Source: Lachnospiraceae bacterium
Lineage (GTDB): Bacteria; Bacillota; Clostridia; Lachnospirales; Lachnospiraceae
Assembly: GCA_017470735.1 (NCBI GenBank)
Contig: JAFUYB010000046.1
Location: 1 to 44,109, forward strand
Direction: 5' to 3'
Length of the DNA: 44,109 nucleotides
Under the pieces are notes generated by a model. It saw only the letters and a list, made by a program, of their open reading frames with translations, ran no database searches and had not been told where the DNA came from. This document shows, in pieces, positions 15,065 to 23,065 of this stretch. The translations under genes were made by a program, and so were the position numbers. The stretch's first letter is position 1. Each line of letters begins with the position of its first letter.

Positions 15065-17317
15065 ATGTCAACGCATAAATATATTGACAAAATCTGCGTT
15101 GGGATCCTGATATTTGCCGTAGTGCTGACGGTTCTGTTTATGAATGGTGAGCGGTTCGGCGTTCAGGTGGCAGTGGACGAGGATGCGGAGACCTACTCGG
15201 ATTCGATTTATTTTACGACAAATGATCTGGACGGGGAGTGGGACACTTCGGACGCGACAACGATCACGCTGAACGGCACGGACTGTGAAGTGGACGGACA
15301 GGGCGTGTATTCGTACGACGGCAATGTCGTGATCGCGACGACCGGAAAATATGTGATCTCCGGCACGCTTGATGACGGCAGCATTGTCGTGAATGCTTAC
15401 GATGCGTCCAAGGTCTGGATTCTGCTTGACGGCGTCAGCGTCAACTGCAATGACGACGCAGCATTCCGGGTCGATCAGGCGGACAAGGTATTTCTGACGC
15501 TGGCGGACGGCACGGAAAATACTTTCACCAGCGGCGAGGAATATTCGGACGAGGCGCTGGAGGATGGTACGGACGGCGCGATCTTTGCGCACGATGACCT
15601 GACGGTCAATGGCAGCGGCTCTCTGTATGTGGTGGCAAATTACCGGCACGGCATTGAGGCAAATGACGACCTTGTGATCACCGGCGGAACGATAGCGATT
15701 GACGCGCCCGAGGATGCGATCAACATCAACAACAATTTCCGTATGCGGGATGCATATGTTTCACTTGCGTGCGAGGACGACGGTCTGGTTGTGAAAAAAG
15801 AGGCCGACGGCTATCTGTACATGGAGTCCGGCACGCTGAATATCGAAAGCGGGAATGACGGAATCCATACGGCGGGCGATATCACGATTGAGGGCGGAGA
15901 CCTGACGATTGCCGCCGGAGATGACGGCATTCATTCGGATACGGCCGTTGCGGTATCGGACGGCAGCATTCAGATTTCGGAATGCTATGAAGGCATCGAG
16001 GCGGTCACGATTGATATAGCGGGTGGTGACATTGAAATCTATCCGACCGACGACGGTATCAATGCCAACGGGGGCAGCGGCGATATGATGGGCGGTCCCG
16101 GCGGCATGGGAGGCGGTCCGCAGGATTGGGACGGAAACGCTACGCCAAGCCGGGCTTCGGAGTCGAATGTGCCTGATGATGGAAATGCGACTGATACAAA
16201 GGATAATATTTCATCGGATGGTACAGATGTGAGTGATGGGAATGCAGATCCGCAAATGCCGCCGCAAATGAGCGCATCGGAGTCAAATGTTGCCGACGCA
16301 AATCAAAATGCTGATACGGGCGACAGCGCGGATGATGAGGAAGACGAAGAAACCTATGTAAAGATCAGCGGCGGCACGGTTACGATCGTTAATGAGACAG
16401 GACAGGATGCGGACGGCATGGATTCCAACGGGGATATTTTTGTTACCGGCGGAACGATCCGGGTCAGCCTGCCGGGTGACGGCAGCAACAACGCGTTCGA
16501 CTACGGCAGTGAGAATGACGGCGTCAGCAAGATCGACGGCGGCAATATTGTTGCCTGTGGCGGCGCGGCGATGCTTGAGGAGATGAGCTCCGATTCCGAA
16601 CAGTGCTCGATTATGTACAATACCGAAGAGACGGTCGCGGCGGGAACGGCAGTGGGCTTGCGGGATGCGGACGGCAATTTGCTTCTGTCCTATGATGTTC
16701 CGTGCAGTTTTTCATCGGTGATCTTAAGCTGTCCCGAAATGGAGCAAGGGGAGACCTATCAGGTACTGGTCGGCGGAGCGGCTGCGGAAGACGTGTCGAT
16801 GGATGAAACAGCCATGACGGTCGGCAGTACACAGAACAATATGGGCGGTCCCGGCGGTGGTATGGGCGGCCGCGGAGGCGGAATGCGGCAAGGCGGTCCG
16901 TGGGCGCAGCAGGGAGATGACGCGGCAACCCCGTCTACGGCAGATGGACAAGAGGATTGGCGTCAGATGAAGAATGCCGCATCTCCGTCTACGGCAGACG
17001 GACAGGAGGGCTGGCACCGGGGAGATGAGGCTGGTCAGGGTGGTGGTGACCAATCATCCACGGATGGCAATGAAGCAACATCATTCCCATCCACGACGGC
17101 AGACGGATCGGACATGCAGATGCCTCAGGGGAACGGAGGCCCGCCCGGATTTGAAGAAGAATCGGAGGACGAAACCGAAGAGGAAGAGGTGGCCGTCGAT
17201 ACCCGCACGGACATCCGGGAAATGGATTCGGAAACATGGGCTCTGCTGGGAGCATCCGCTGCGGCGATGATCGCCGGATTAATATTTGTAAGGATATATA
17301 AGAGAAGAAGTCTGTAA
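15065..17317 (+). CDS. Beta-helix carbohydrate-binding domain protein (Cthe_2159-like), membrane anchored
   Basis: A 750-residue surface protein. One span at residues ~10-28 (ICVGILIFAVVLTVLFM) follows a short basic tail; a second near the C-terminus (LLGASAAAMIAGLIFVRIYK) ends in KRRSL, so both ends are probably cytosolic. Between them lie parallel beta-helix rungs with recurring 'DDGIHA/DDGINAN' turns (e.g. 'GNDGIHTAGDITIEGGDLTIAAGDDGIHSD'), the layout of the DUF4353/Cthe_2159 family; Cthe_2159 of Clostridium thermocellum is reported to bind cellulose and acidic polysaccharides. The helix is split by Gly-rich (MMGGPGGMGGG) and Asp/Asn/Ser-rich linkers, with a second low-complexity block near the C-terminus. 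Third gene of the VTC-DUF4956 set; its terminator overlaps the stop. Confidence 0.85.
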   Translation: MSTHKYIDKICVGILIFAVVLTVLFMNGERFGVQVAVDEDAETYSDSIYFTTNDLDGEWDTSDATTITLNGTDCEVDGQGVYSYDGNVVIATTGKYVISGTLDDGSIVVNAYDASKVWILLDGVSVNCNDDAAFRVDQADKVFLTLADGTENTFTSGEEYSDEALEDGTDGAIFAHDDLTVNGSGSLYVVANYRHGIEANDDLVITGGTIAIDAPEDAININNNFRMRDAYVSLACEDDGLVVKKEADGYLYMESGTLNIESGNDGIHTAGDITIEGGDLTIAAGDDGIHSDTAVAVSDGSIQISECYEGIEAVTIDIAGGDIEIYPTDDGINANGGSGDMMGGPGGMGGGPQDWDGNATPSRASESNVPDDGNATDTKDNISSDGTDVSDGNADPQMPPQMSASESNVADANQNADTGDSADDEEDEETYVKISGGTVTIVNETGQDADGMDSNGDIFVTGGTIRVSLPGDGSNNAFDYGSENDGVSKIDGGNIVACGGAAMLEEMSSDSEQCSIMYNTEETVAAGTAVGLRDADGNLLLSYDVPCSFSSVILSCPEMEQGETYQVLVGGAAAEDVSMDETAMTVGSTQNNMGGPGGGMGGRGGGMRQGGPWAQQGDDAATPSTADGQEDWRQMKNAASPSTADGQEGWHRGDEAGQGGGDQSSTDGNEATSFPSTTADGSDMQMPQGNGGPPGFEEESEDETEEEEVAVDTRTDIREMDSETWALLGASAAAMIAGLIFVRIYKRRSL
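16925..17014 (+). repeat. In-frame degenerate tandem repeat, 54-bp period
   Basis: Two copies encode ATPSTADGQEDW and ASPSTADGQEGW with an 18-residue period (cores at 16931 and 16985). A weaker third copy (SFPSTTADGSD) follows near 17090. The repeat lies in the extracytoplasmic linker before the C-terminal span and could vary in copy number by slippage. Confidence 0.7.
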
Positions 17318-17334
17318 AGCAGGCTTCTTTTTTT
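17307..17334 (+). terminator. Rho-independent terminator of the VTC-DUF4956-beta-helix operon
   Basis: GAAGTCTG pairs with CAGGCTTC (one G-U pair) around a short loop, followed by seven T. The stem includes the stop codon of the beta-helix gene. Confidence 0.8.
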
Positions 17335-17391
17335 AACAAGGAAATGTCGTAGACAGGACGACCGGATTATATCAAATGTGCGGAAATTCTA

Positions 17392-17451
17392 TTGACAGAG
17401 AAGATGAGATGGAGTAATATATGAGCAATCAAACAAATGAACGGATATTCA
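17392..17451 (+). promoter_or_regulatory. Promoter and ArsR/SmtB operator of the metal-efflux operon
   Basis: TTGACA (17392-17397) and TAATAT (17415-17420) are spaced by exactly 17 bases. Downstream lies TGAA-N6-TTCA (17438-17451), the core half-site arrangement recognised by CzrA/SmtB-type repressors. The position just after the transcription start fits repression by the first gene of the operon, released by zinc or cadmium. Confidence 0.78.
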
Positions 17452-17513
17452 AATGATAAGAAATAAAAGGAATCGGATAGATGGAGAGACTCTCACAGAA
17501 AGGAACTGACTGA

Positions 17514-17903
17514 ATGGGGAAGAAAAAAAAGAAACCGGAGAAGGCGGAAAAATCATTAAAGCAGAACAAGGAAGAGCGTCAGGAAAAGCCAAAAAAGAAA
17601 CGCGTGATTCTTCATGAAGAGCCGACAGAGGAGACGATGACGAATCTGGCGGAGCTGTTCAAGGTGTTCGGCGATTCGACGAGGATCAGGATTTTGTTTA
17701 CGCTGTTTGATGACGAGATCAATGTCGGGGGTATCGCGGACAGGCTGTCGATGTCGCAGTCGGCAGTATCGCATCAATTGCGGATATTGCGGACATCGCA
17801 GCTGGTGGACGCGCGCCGGGAGGGAAAGTCGATGTATTACTATCTGGCGGACGACCATGTGCGGACGATCATTGCGCAGGGGATGGAGCATGTGTTGGAG
17901 TAA
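17514..17903 (+). CDS. ArsR/SmtB family zinc/cadmium-responsive repressor
   Basis: A 129-residue winged-helix regulator. After a lysine-rich 35-residue tail comes 'LAELFKVFGDSTRIRILFTLF', and the recognition helix 'DRLSMSQSAVSHQLRILRTSQLV'. The C-terminal helix carries a perfect alpha-5 metal site D-x-H-x10-H-x2-E: Asp113, His115, His126, Glu129 (the last residue). The alpha-3N cysteine site of CadC/ArsR is absent, pointing to zinc sensing as in SmtB/CzrA. Gene order repressor, HMA protein, P1B-ATPase and the TGAA-N6-TTCA operator make it the local autoregulator. AAAGGA precedes the start. The Lys-rich tail is unusual and could strengthen DNA binding. Confidence 0.92.
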   Translation: MGKKKKKPEKAEKSLKQNKEERQEKPKKKRVILHEEPTEETMTNLAELFKVFGDSTRIRILFTLFDDEINVGGIADRLSMSQSAVSHQLRILRTSQLVDARREGKSMYYYLADDHVRTIIAQGMEHVLE

Positions 17904-17977
17904 GAAGCATTGCCCCGGTTGCCGCTGTATATTGTTTCCAAAATGGACTGAAATATTTTCAATGAAAGGAAAAGGCG

Positions 17978-18193
17978 ATGAAAAAGAAATACAAATGTGA
18001 AGTGGACTGTGCGAACTGCGCGGCAAAGATGACGGAAGCAGTCAAAAAGATCGATGGCGTGATTGACGCCAATGTGAATTTTATGATGCAGAAATTTACG
18101 ATTGAGGCAGAGGACGACCGTTTTGATACGATAGTTGCTGAAGCGGTAAAGGCAATGAAAAAAGTGGAGCCGGACTGCGTTGTAGAATTGTAG
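17978..18193 (+). CDS. Heavy-metal-associated (HMA) domain protein, metallochaperone
   Basis: A 71-residue ferredoxin-like HMA domain with the metal-binding pair Cys11-x-x-Cys14 in 'VDCANCAAKM' and the usual ending 'AVKAMKKVEPDCVVEL'. The Asp ahead of the first Cys (DCxxC) is the form seen in zinc/cadmium-type HMA domains, in contrast to MxCxxC of copper chaperones. It is encoded 11 bases before an ATPase that lacks its own N-terminal HMA domain, so it is likely the split-off metal-binding domain. Strong ribosome binding site (GAAAGGA). Confidence 0.9.
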   Translation: MKKKYKCEVDCANCAAKMTEAVKKIDGVIDANVNFMMQKFTIEAEDDRFDTIVAEAVKAMKKVEPDCVVEL

Positions 18194-18204
18194 GTGCGCG
18201 TGCG

Positions 18205-20088
18205 ATGACAAAGAAGCAGAAAAAGACATTATGCAGGATTGCGGTATCCATGATCCTGTACATCATCCTTTTGGCAGCAGGACGGATGACGGATGGGTTT
18301 TCATTTGCGCCGCGGCCGGTGCCGTTGCTGCTGTTTCTCGTTCCGTATCTGGTGATCGGACATGATATTTTGTGGAAAGCAGTGCGCAACATCCGCAACG
18401 GGCAGATTTTTGATGAGAATTTTCTGATGTCGGTCGCAACAATTGCCGCGTTTTTTATTGGGGAATATTCCGAAAGCGTTGCAGTTATGCTGTTCTACCA
18501 GATTGGGGAGCTGTTTCAAAGCTATGCGGTTGGGAAGAGCAGGGAATCCATTGCCAGGATGATGGAGCTTGCGCCGGAGTATGCCTATTTGGACCTTGGC
18601 GGCAATGTTCAGGAGGTAGATCCCGAAGATGTTAAAGTGGATGATGTGATCGTTGTGCGTCCGGGTGAAAAGGTGCCGTTGGACGGAATGGTGATCGAAG
18701 GGGATTCCTTTCTGGATACGGTGGCATTGACCGGGGAGAGCGTGCCACGGCGTGTGGGCGCAGGTCAGGAGATCCAGAGCGGCTGTGTAAATGGTGAGGG
18801 CACGCTGCGGGTGCGCGTGACCAAAGAATATGCGGATTCGACTGTGGCGGTTATTCTGGAGCTTGTCGAAAATGCGAGTGAAAAAAAGGCGAGGCTGGAG
18901 AATTTTATTACACGGTTTGCGCGCTATTACACTCCGATCGTGACAATAGGCGCGATGCTGCTGGCGGTAATTCCGCCTTTGGCGCTTGGCGGCGGATTTG
19001 CGGTATGGATCAAGCGGGCATGCATTTTTCTGATCGTATCCTGTCCGTGCGCGCTGGTTATTTCCGTGCCGCTCGGATTTTTCGGCGGGATCGGCGCGGC
19101 ATCCCGTATCGGCGTTCTTGTAAAAGGGAGCAATTATTTAGAAGCACTGTCCCGGGTACGGGCATTTGTGTTTGACAAAACGGGCACGATCACGCGTGGA
19201 GAATTCCGTGTGCTAAAGTCCATCCCCGGAAAAAAGGCAACCATTTCGGAGGCGGGCTTGATCAAGCTGGCGGCATACGCTGAAGGGTTTTCAACCCACC
19301 CGATCGCGCGGTCACTGCAGGAAGCGTGCGGGGAGCAGCTTTTGATAGAGCGTGTGACGGATGTCCGCGAGACGGCAGGGCGAGGTGTCCGCTGCCGGTT
19401 TGACGGGGCAGAACTTCTGGTCGGAAATTCGACGCTGATGTTTGAAGAAAAGATCCCTTATGAACGGTGCGATGAAGCGGGGACGGTGCTGTATGTGGCG
19501 TTTGGCGGAAATTACACCGGTGCAGTCGTATTGGGAGACCGTATAAAGGAAGGCGCGGCAGAGGCGGTGGCATCCCTTAAGAAAAAAGGGATAGTGCAGA
19601 CGGTGATGCTTACCGGTGACCGGAAAGAGGCAGCGCAGCGCGTGTCGGACGAGGTCGGGGTTGACGCCTTTTTCGCGGAGCTGCTGCCGCAGGATAAAGT
19701 AGGCTGCCTGGAACAGATGATGGAAGAAAGCGGTCAAACAGCCTTTGTCGGAGACGGGATCAACGACGCGCCTGTTTTGATGCGCGCGGATGTTGGCTTT
19801 GCGATGGGGGCGATGGGCAGTGACGCAGCGATTGAAGCGGCGGATATTGTGCTGATGGATGACGATATGCGCAAGCTGCCGCAGACGCTTGTCATCGCAA
19901 GACAAACCGTGCGGATCGTGCGGCAAAACATCGTATTGGCACTCGGGGTGAAGCTTGCGGTTCTGCTGCTGGGAGCTATTGGCCTGGCATCAATGTGGGC
20001 GGCTGTGTTTGCGGATGTGGGTGTTGCCGTGCTTGCGATCACCAATTCTATGCGCATGTTGATGTGGAATCCTGCAAAAAATCCTTGA
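18205..20088 (+). CDS. P1B-2-type Zn/Cd/Pb-exporting ATPase
   Basis: A 627-residue heavy-metal P-type ATPase that exports divalent soft metals using ATP. The intramembrane CPC is at residues 280-282 (SCPCALV), the phosphorylated Asp at 324 (DKTGT), the HP motif in 'STHPIARSL', and the hinge GDGIND at 516-521. The last membrane hairpin contains 'FADVGVAVLAITNSMRML', whose Asp is the P1B-2 metal ligand that separates Zn/Cd/Pb pumps from copper pumps. There is no N-terminal HMA domain; a separate HMA protein is encoded just upstream. AGGTG lies about eight bases before the start. The downstream tRNA promoter overlaps its stop codon. Confidence 0.95.
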   Translation: MTKKQKKTLCRIAVSMILYIILLAAGRMTDGFSFAPRPVPLLLFLVPYLVIGHDILWKAVRNIRNGQIFDENFLMSVATIAAFFIGEYSESVAVMLFYQIGELFQSYAVGKSRESIARMMELAPEYAYLDLGGNVQEVDPEDVKVDDVIVVRPGEKVPLDGMVIEGDSFLDTVALTGESVPRRVGAGQEIQSGCVNGEGTLRVRVTKEYADSTVAVILELVENASEKKARLENFITRFARYYTPIVTIGAMLLAVIPPLALGGGFAVWIKRACIFLIVSCPCALVISVPLGFFGGIGAASRIGVLVKGSNYLEALSRVRAFVFDKTGTITRGEFRVLKSIPGKKATISEAGLIKLAAYAEGFSTHPIARSLQEACGEQLLIERVTDVRETAGRGVRCRFDGAELLVGNSTLMFEEKIPYERCDEAGTVLYVAFGGNYTGAVVLGDRIKEGAAEAVASLKKKGIVQTVMLTGDRKEAAQRVSDEVGVDAFFAELLPQDKVGCLEQMMEESGQTAFVGDGINDAPVLMRADVGFAMGAMGSDAAIEAADIVLMDDDMRKLPQTLVIARQTVRIVRQNIVLALGVKLAVLLLGAIGLASMWAAVFADVGVAVLAITNSMRMLMWNPAKNP

Positions 20089-20113
20089 CATTTTTCAAAA
20101 TTATGACTATAAT
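20085..20113 (+). promoter_or_regulatory. Strong sigma-A promoter of the tRNA cluster
   Basis: TTGACA at 20085-20090 and TATAAT at 20108-20113, both consensus, with 17-base spacing. The -35 overlaps the stop codon of the ATPase gene. The first tRNA begins 27 bases after the -10. Confidence 0.88.
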
Positions 20114-20139
20114 TTGTCTACTTGCGTCACAAGGGATAT

Positions 20140-20213
<74 letters not shown>

Positions 20214-20380
20214 GGAGAATTATTTTTATAGATATGGCAAATATCGGGGCAGGGCAGATAAATGACCGGTTCCGGTTTTGAACCGAGCGGACGGGTTCGC
20301 TCGGGAAAGGAGATGTAGCGGAATGAGCTCTCGGAATCGGCATAGCCGGTTCCGCTGCGAATGTAGCTTACATCGACGCG

Positions 20381-20454
20381 GTGGGTATGGCGCAGTTGGT
20401 TAGCGCGCCAGATTGTGGCTCTGGAGGTCAAGGGTTCGAATCCCTTTATCCACC
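20381..20454 (+). tRNA. tRNA-His(GTG)
   Basis: Acceptor GTGGGTA/TATCCAC, anticodon stem CCAGA/TCTGG with loop TTGTGGC (anticodon GTG), T-loop TTCGAAT. A G at 20380 can supply the G-1 required by histidyl-tRNA synthetase, opposite C73. No encoded CCA. Confidence 0.95.
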
Positions 20455-20495
20455 CTTATTATCTGCGACGGCTCTGCCCGGCGGTTTTCGAGTTT

Positions 20496-20567
20496 TGGGC
20501 TATCGCCAAGCGGTAAGGCACAGGATTTTGATTCCTGCATTCGCTGGTTCGAATCCAGCTAGCCCAG
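20496..20567 (+). tRNA. tRNA-Gln(TTG)
   Basis: Acceptor TGGGCTA/TAGCCCA, anticodon stem CAGGA/TCCTG with loop TTTTGAT (anticodon TTG), T-loop TTCGAAT, discriminator G. The U1-A72 pair is typical of tRNA-Gln. Confidence 0.95.
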
Positions 20568-20579
20568 TTTTGAGAATAT

Positions 20580-20652
20580 GGGACACTAGCTCAGTTGGTA
20601 GAGCACTTGACTTTTAATCAAGTTGTCGGGGGTTCGATTCCCCCGTGTCTCA
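20580..20652 (+). tRNA. tRNA-Lys(TTT)
   Basis: Acceptor GGGACAC/GTGTCTC, anticodon loop CTTTTAA (anticodon TTT), T-stem GGGGG/CCCCC with loop TTCGATT, discriminator A. Last tRNA of the cluster, 147 bases ahead of rplM. Confidence 0.95.
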
Positions 20653-20661
20653 TTCGTTACG

Positions 20662-20687
20662 AACCGTTCCATAGCCCCGGAACGGTT
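20662..20687 (+). other. 9-bp hairpin in the rplM leader
   Basis: AACCGTTCC and GGAACGGTT form a perfect 9-bp stem with an 8-base loop, ten bases after tRNA-Lys. It lacks a good T-run, so it is either a weak terminator or 3' processing signal for the tRNA transcript, or part of an L13 autoregulatory leader. The sequence does not decide. Confidence 0.45.
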
Positions 20688-20799
20688 TGTGACAGTATAG
20701 GCAAAGTACCGGTTCGTATTTTCGGACATTTATGCGGACGGTGCGACAGGCAGATCCGGTGACAGCCGGATAGGAACAGTTTTTAAGGAGGAATCCCAG

Positions 20800-21225
20800 A
20801 TGAAGACATATATGCCAGGCTCGGATATCGAGAGAAAATGGTATGTAGTGGATGCGGAAGGACAGACGCTTGGCCGTCTGAGCTCGGAAGTCGCAAAAGT
20901 ACTGCGCGGCAAGAATAAGCCGATTTTTACCCCGCATGAGGATTGCGGCGACTATGTGATCGTGATTAACGCAGAAAAGATCGCAGTGACCGGCCGCAAG
21001 CTTGACCAGAAAATTTATTATCATCATTCCGATTATGTCGGTGGCATGAAGGAAACTTCATTGCGTCAGATGCTTCAGAAGCATCCGGAGCGTGTATTAG
21101 AGCACAGCATCCGCGGCATGCTTCCGAAGGGACCGCTCGGCAGAAAGATGTACAAGAAGTTGTTTGTCTATGCGGGCAGCGAGCACAAGCATGAGGCGCA
21201 GAAGCCGGAAGTACTGACATTTTAA
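20800..21225 (+). CDS. rplM: 50S ribosomal protein L13
   Basis: A 141-residue protein matching L13 throughout: '[64 protein letters not shown]' and near the end '[19 protein letters not shown]'-type sequence (here [19 protein letters not shown]). It helps start 50S subunit assembly on 23S rRNA. GGAGG precedes the ATG. It forms the universal L13-S9 operon with rpsI 24 bases downstream. Confidence 0.98.
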   Translation: MKTYMPGSDIERKWYVVDAEGQTLGRLSSEVAKVLRGKNKPIFTPHEDCGDYVIVINAEKIAVTGRKLDQKIYYHHSDYVGGMKETSLRQMLQKHPERVLEHSIRGMLPKGPLGRKMYKKLFVYAGSEHKHEAQKPEVLTF

Positions 21226-21249
21226 CAGCCGAGGGAGGAAAGCGGAATT

Positions 21250-21648
21250 ATGGCAAAGGTAAACAACAGATATTACGGAACAGGCAGGAGAAAGTCTTCG
21301 GTGGCACGGGTTTATCTGGCTCCGGGCACCGGCAAGATCACGATCAACAAGCGTGATATTGACGATTATTTCGGACTTGAGACATTGAAGGTGGTTGTAC
21401 GCCAGCCGTTGGTGCTGACCGGTACGCAGGGCAAGTTTGATGTGTCCGTCAATGTAAAGGGCGGCGGTTTTACCGGACAGGCAGGCGCGATCCGTCACGG
21501 CATTTCCCGTGCGCTTCTTGAGGCAGACGGCGAGTACCGTCCGCAGCTTAAGGCAGCAGGCTTCCTGACCCGAGACCCGAGAATGAAGGAACGTAAGAAG
21601 TACGGTTTGAAAGGTGCAAGACGCGCACCGCAGTTCTCGAAGAGATAA
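21250..21648 (+). CDS. rpsI: 30S ribosomal protein S9
   Basis: A 132-residue S9 protein: '[34 protein letters not shown]' at the start, '[20 protein letters not shown]' in the middle, and the basic tail '[18 protein letters not shown]' whose last residues reach the P-site tRNA. Strong ribosome binding site (GGGAGGAAA). The operon ends in a clear terminator 24 bases after the stop. Confidence 0.98.
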   Translation: MAKVNNRYYGTGRRKSSVARVYLAPGTGKITINKRDIDDYFGLETLKVVVRQPLVLTGTQGKFDVSVNVKGGGFTGQAGAIRHGISRALLEADGEYRPQLKAAGFLTRDPRMKERKKYGLKGARRAPQFSKR

Positions 21649-21671
21649 GCATTTCAATACTATATGTTTAC

Positions 21672-21710
21672 AAAACCCTTGCAGGTTCAGTACTTGCAAG
21701 GGTTTTCTTA
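21672..21710 (+). terminator. Rho-independent terminator after rpsI
   Basis: A perfect 12-bp stem (AAAACCCTTGCA / TGCAAGGGTTTT) with an 11-base loop followed by T-rich sequence. It can also end the converging azlCD transcript from the other strand, since the stem opens with four A. Confidence 0.9.
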
Positions 21711-21747
21711 CATTATAAATGTGGTTTGGAAAATTTAGGAAAAAATA

Positions 21748-22062
21748 TTAAAACAAACTCGTCAGTCTCTCCGCGACAAACACCGCTGCGCAGGCAGCAA
21801 GGGCAACGACGATCAGGCTCTGTTCGAGATAGGAGAGAACCAGCGCGACGGCAAATCCTGCGATTCCCGCGACCAACAGGTCGGGCGCATAGATGATCGC
21901 CGGAAAGGTCATTGCGGCGAGGCAGGCGAACGGCACATAGTATAAAAATGACCGCACAAACGGAGAAGTGATTTCTTTTTTCAGCAATACAAGCGGCAGC
22001 ATCCGGATCAGGTAAGTCACGACTGCCATGACGATGATGTGAATGTACAAATTGTGTACCAT
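21748..22062 (-). CDS. azlD: AzlD family branched-chain amino acid exporter subunit
   Basis: A 104-residue membrane protein with about four spans. 'VVTYLIRMLPLVLL' near the N-terminus and 'SFLYYVPFACLAAMTFPAIIYA' in the middle are the AzlD hallmarks. With AzlC it forms an exporter of branched-chain amino acids or their analogues. GAAAGGA precedes the start. It lies 110 bases downstream of azlC on the same strand; the pair is usually adjacent or overlapping, so this gap is a little large. Confidence 0.9.
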   Translation of the reverse strand: MVHNLYIHIIVMAVVTYLIRMLPLVLLKKEITSPFVRSFLYYVPFACLAAMTFPAIIYAPDLLVAGIAGFAVALVLSYLEQSLIVVALAACAAVFVAERLTSLF

Positions 22063-22172
22063 GTTTTATTCCTTTCAAATATTGATATATGTCATGGCGG
22101 CCGTGTAGGATTATGTTCCTGCAAAATGTTCCGCCGGCAAAATTCCCATAGGAGCGCAAATTCATAGAAATT

Positions 22173-22883
22173 TCATCCCGCTGTATCCTCAATCGGTTTC
22201 ACATACGCTGCCACGCCTGCGACGAGTATCGTTACAATGATGATGACCATGCCGGATGAAACGCGCCTCAGCAGCGGAACATAATAAAATGCCGAGCTGC
22301 CGAGCATTGCCGCAAGCACGACGGCGAGCACCGTGCGGTCGGATTTGGCGGGCGGGATGATGATCGCGAGAAACATTCCGTAAATCGCGACCGACAGCGC
22401 GCTCATGATCATGGCCGGAAGCAGATTGCCGGAGATCGCTCCGCACAGCGTACCGAGCACCCAGCCCGGGATGGCGATGCTCATGGCACCGTAGTTGTAA
22501 TAGGGTGACAGCCTGCCGGGACGCGCCGCGCTGACGCCGAAGATTTCGTCAGTCACGCCAAACGCGACAGCAAAGCGGTGGAACGGATTGCCGCCGTCGT
22601 CGAGCTTTTGCGCCAGCGAAAAGGACATCAATGAGTAGCGCAGATTGATGATAAGCTGGGTTAGCACCATTTCCCAGTAAGTCCCGTCCCCGAAAATGAT
22701 ATCCAGCCCGGCGAACTGCCCGGCTGAGGTCAGATTGGTCGCCGAGATCAGTACGGCCGGTCCGATTTTCATGCCGCCTGCGACAGCCATCATGCCAAAG
22801 GTGAAGCTCACCGCAAAGTAGCCTAGTCCGATCGGAATCCCGTCACGGAATCCCTCTTTAAAATGCGTTCTGTTCATAATCAC
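22173..22883 (-). CDS. azlC: AzlC family branched-chain amino acid exporter subunit
   Basis: A 236-residue membrane protein with the AzlC opening 'FKEGFRDGIPIGLGYFAVSFTFGM' and the motif 'TSAGQFAGLDII' and 'INLRYSLMSFSLAQKL' that follow in the family. 'FGVTDEIFGVS' is also typical. Together with AzlD it exports hydrophobic amino acids. The frame opens with GTG at 22883; the ATG at 22877 is an equally possible start. It is transcribed away from the GH32 locus. Confidence 0.92.
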   Translation of the reverse strand: MIMNRTHFKEGFRDGIPIGLGYFAVSFTFGMMAVAGGMKIGPAVLISATNLTSAGQFAGLDIIFGDGTYWEMVLTQLIINLRYSLMSFSLAQKLDDGGNPFHRFAVAFGVTDEIFGVSAARPGRLSPYYNYGAMSIAIPGWVLGTLCGAISGNLLPAMIMSALSVAIYGMFLAIIIPPAKSDRTVLAVVLAAMLGSSAFYYVPLLRRVSSGMVIIIVTILVAGVAAYVKPIEDTAG

Positions 22884-23065
22884 CTACTCTACCACAAATG
22901 GGAATTCAAGTAAACATTCATATTTAACCGGCGATTTGCTGCCTTATGAAATATGTTCTGAACATCCGCCAATCTTTTCGCTCAAAATCGTTGACGAACG
23001 GGGGAAAGTATAATATCTTTAATAGGATAGCGTTGGTATCGATTTCATCATAAAGGGGGAAATTT

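Noticed and set aside
17405-17419. Second copy of the guaA 3' end (attachment site)
   Set aside because: GAGATGGAGTAAT resembles the guaA end GAGATGGAATAAT, but it lies in the metal-operon promoter and has no element between; judged coincidental.
20381-20617. 78-codon plus-strand ORF
   Set aside because: It runs through tRNA-His, tRNA-Gln and the start of tRNA-Lys and is not a protein gene.
22991-23019. Promoter TTGACG with TATAAT before the first GH32 gene
   Set aside because: The TATAAT is only 12 bases from TTGACG; a weaker TATCTT at 17 bases is possible, but not convincing enough to list.
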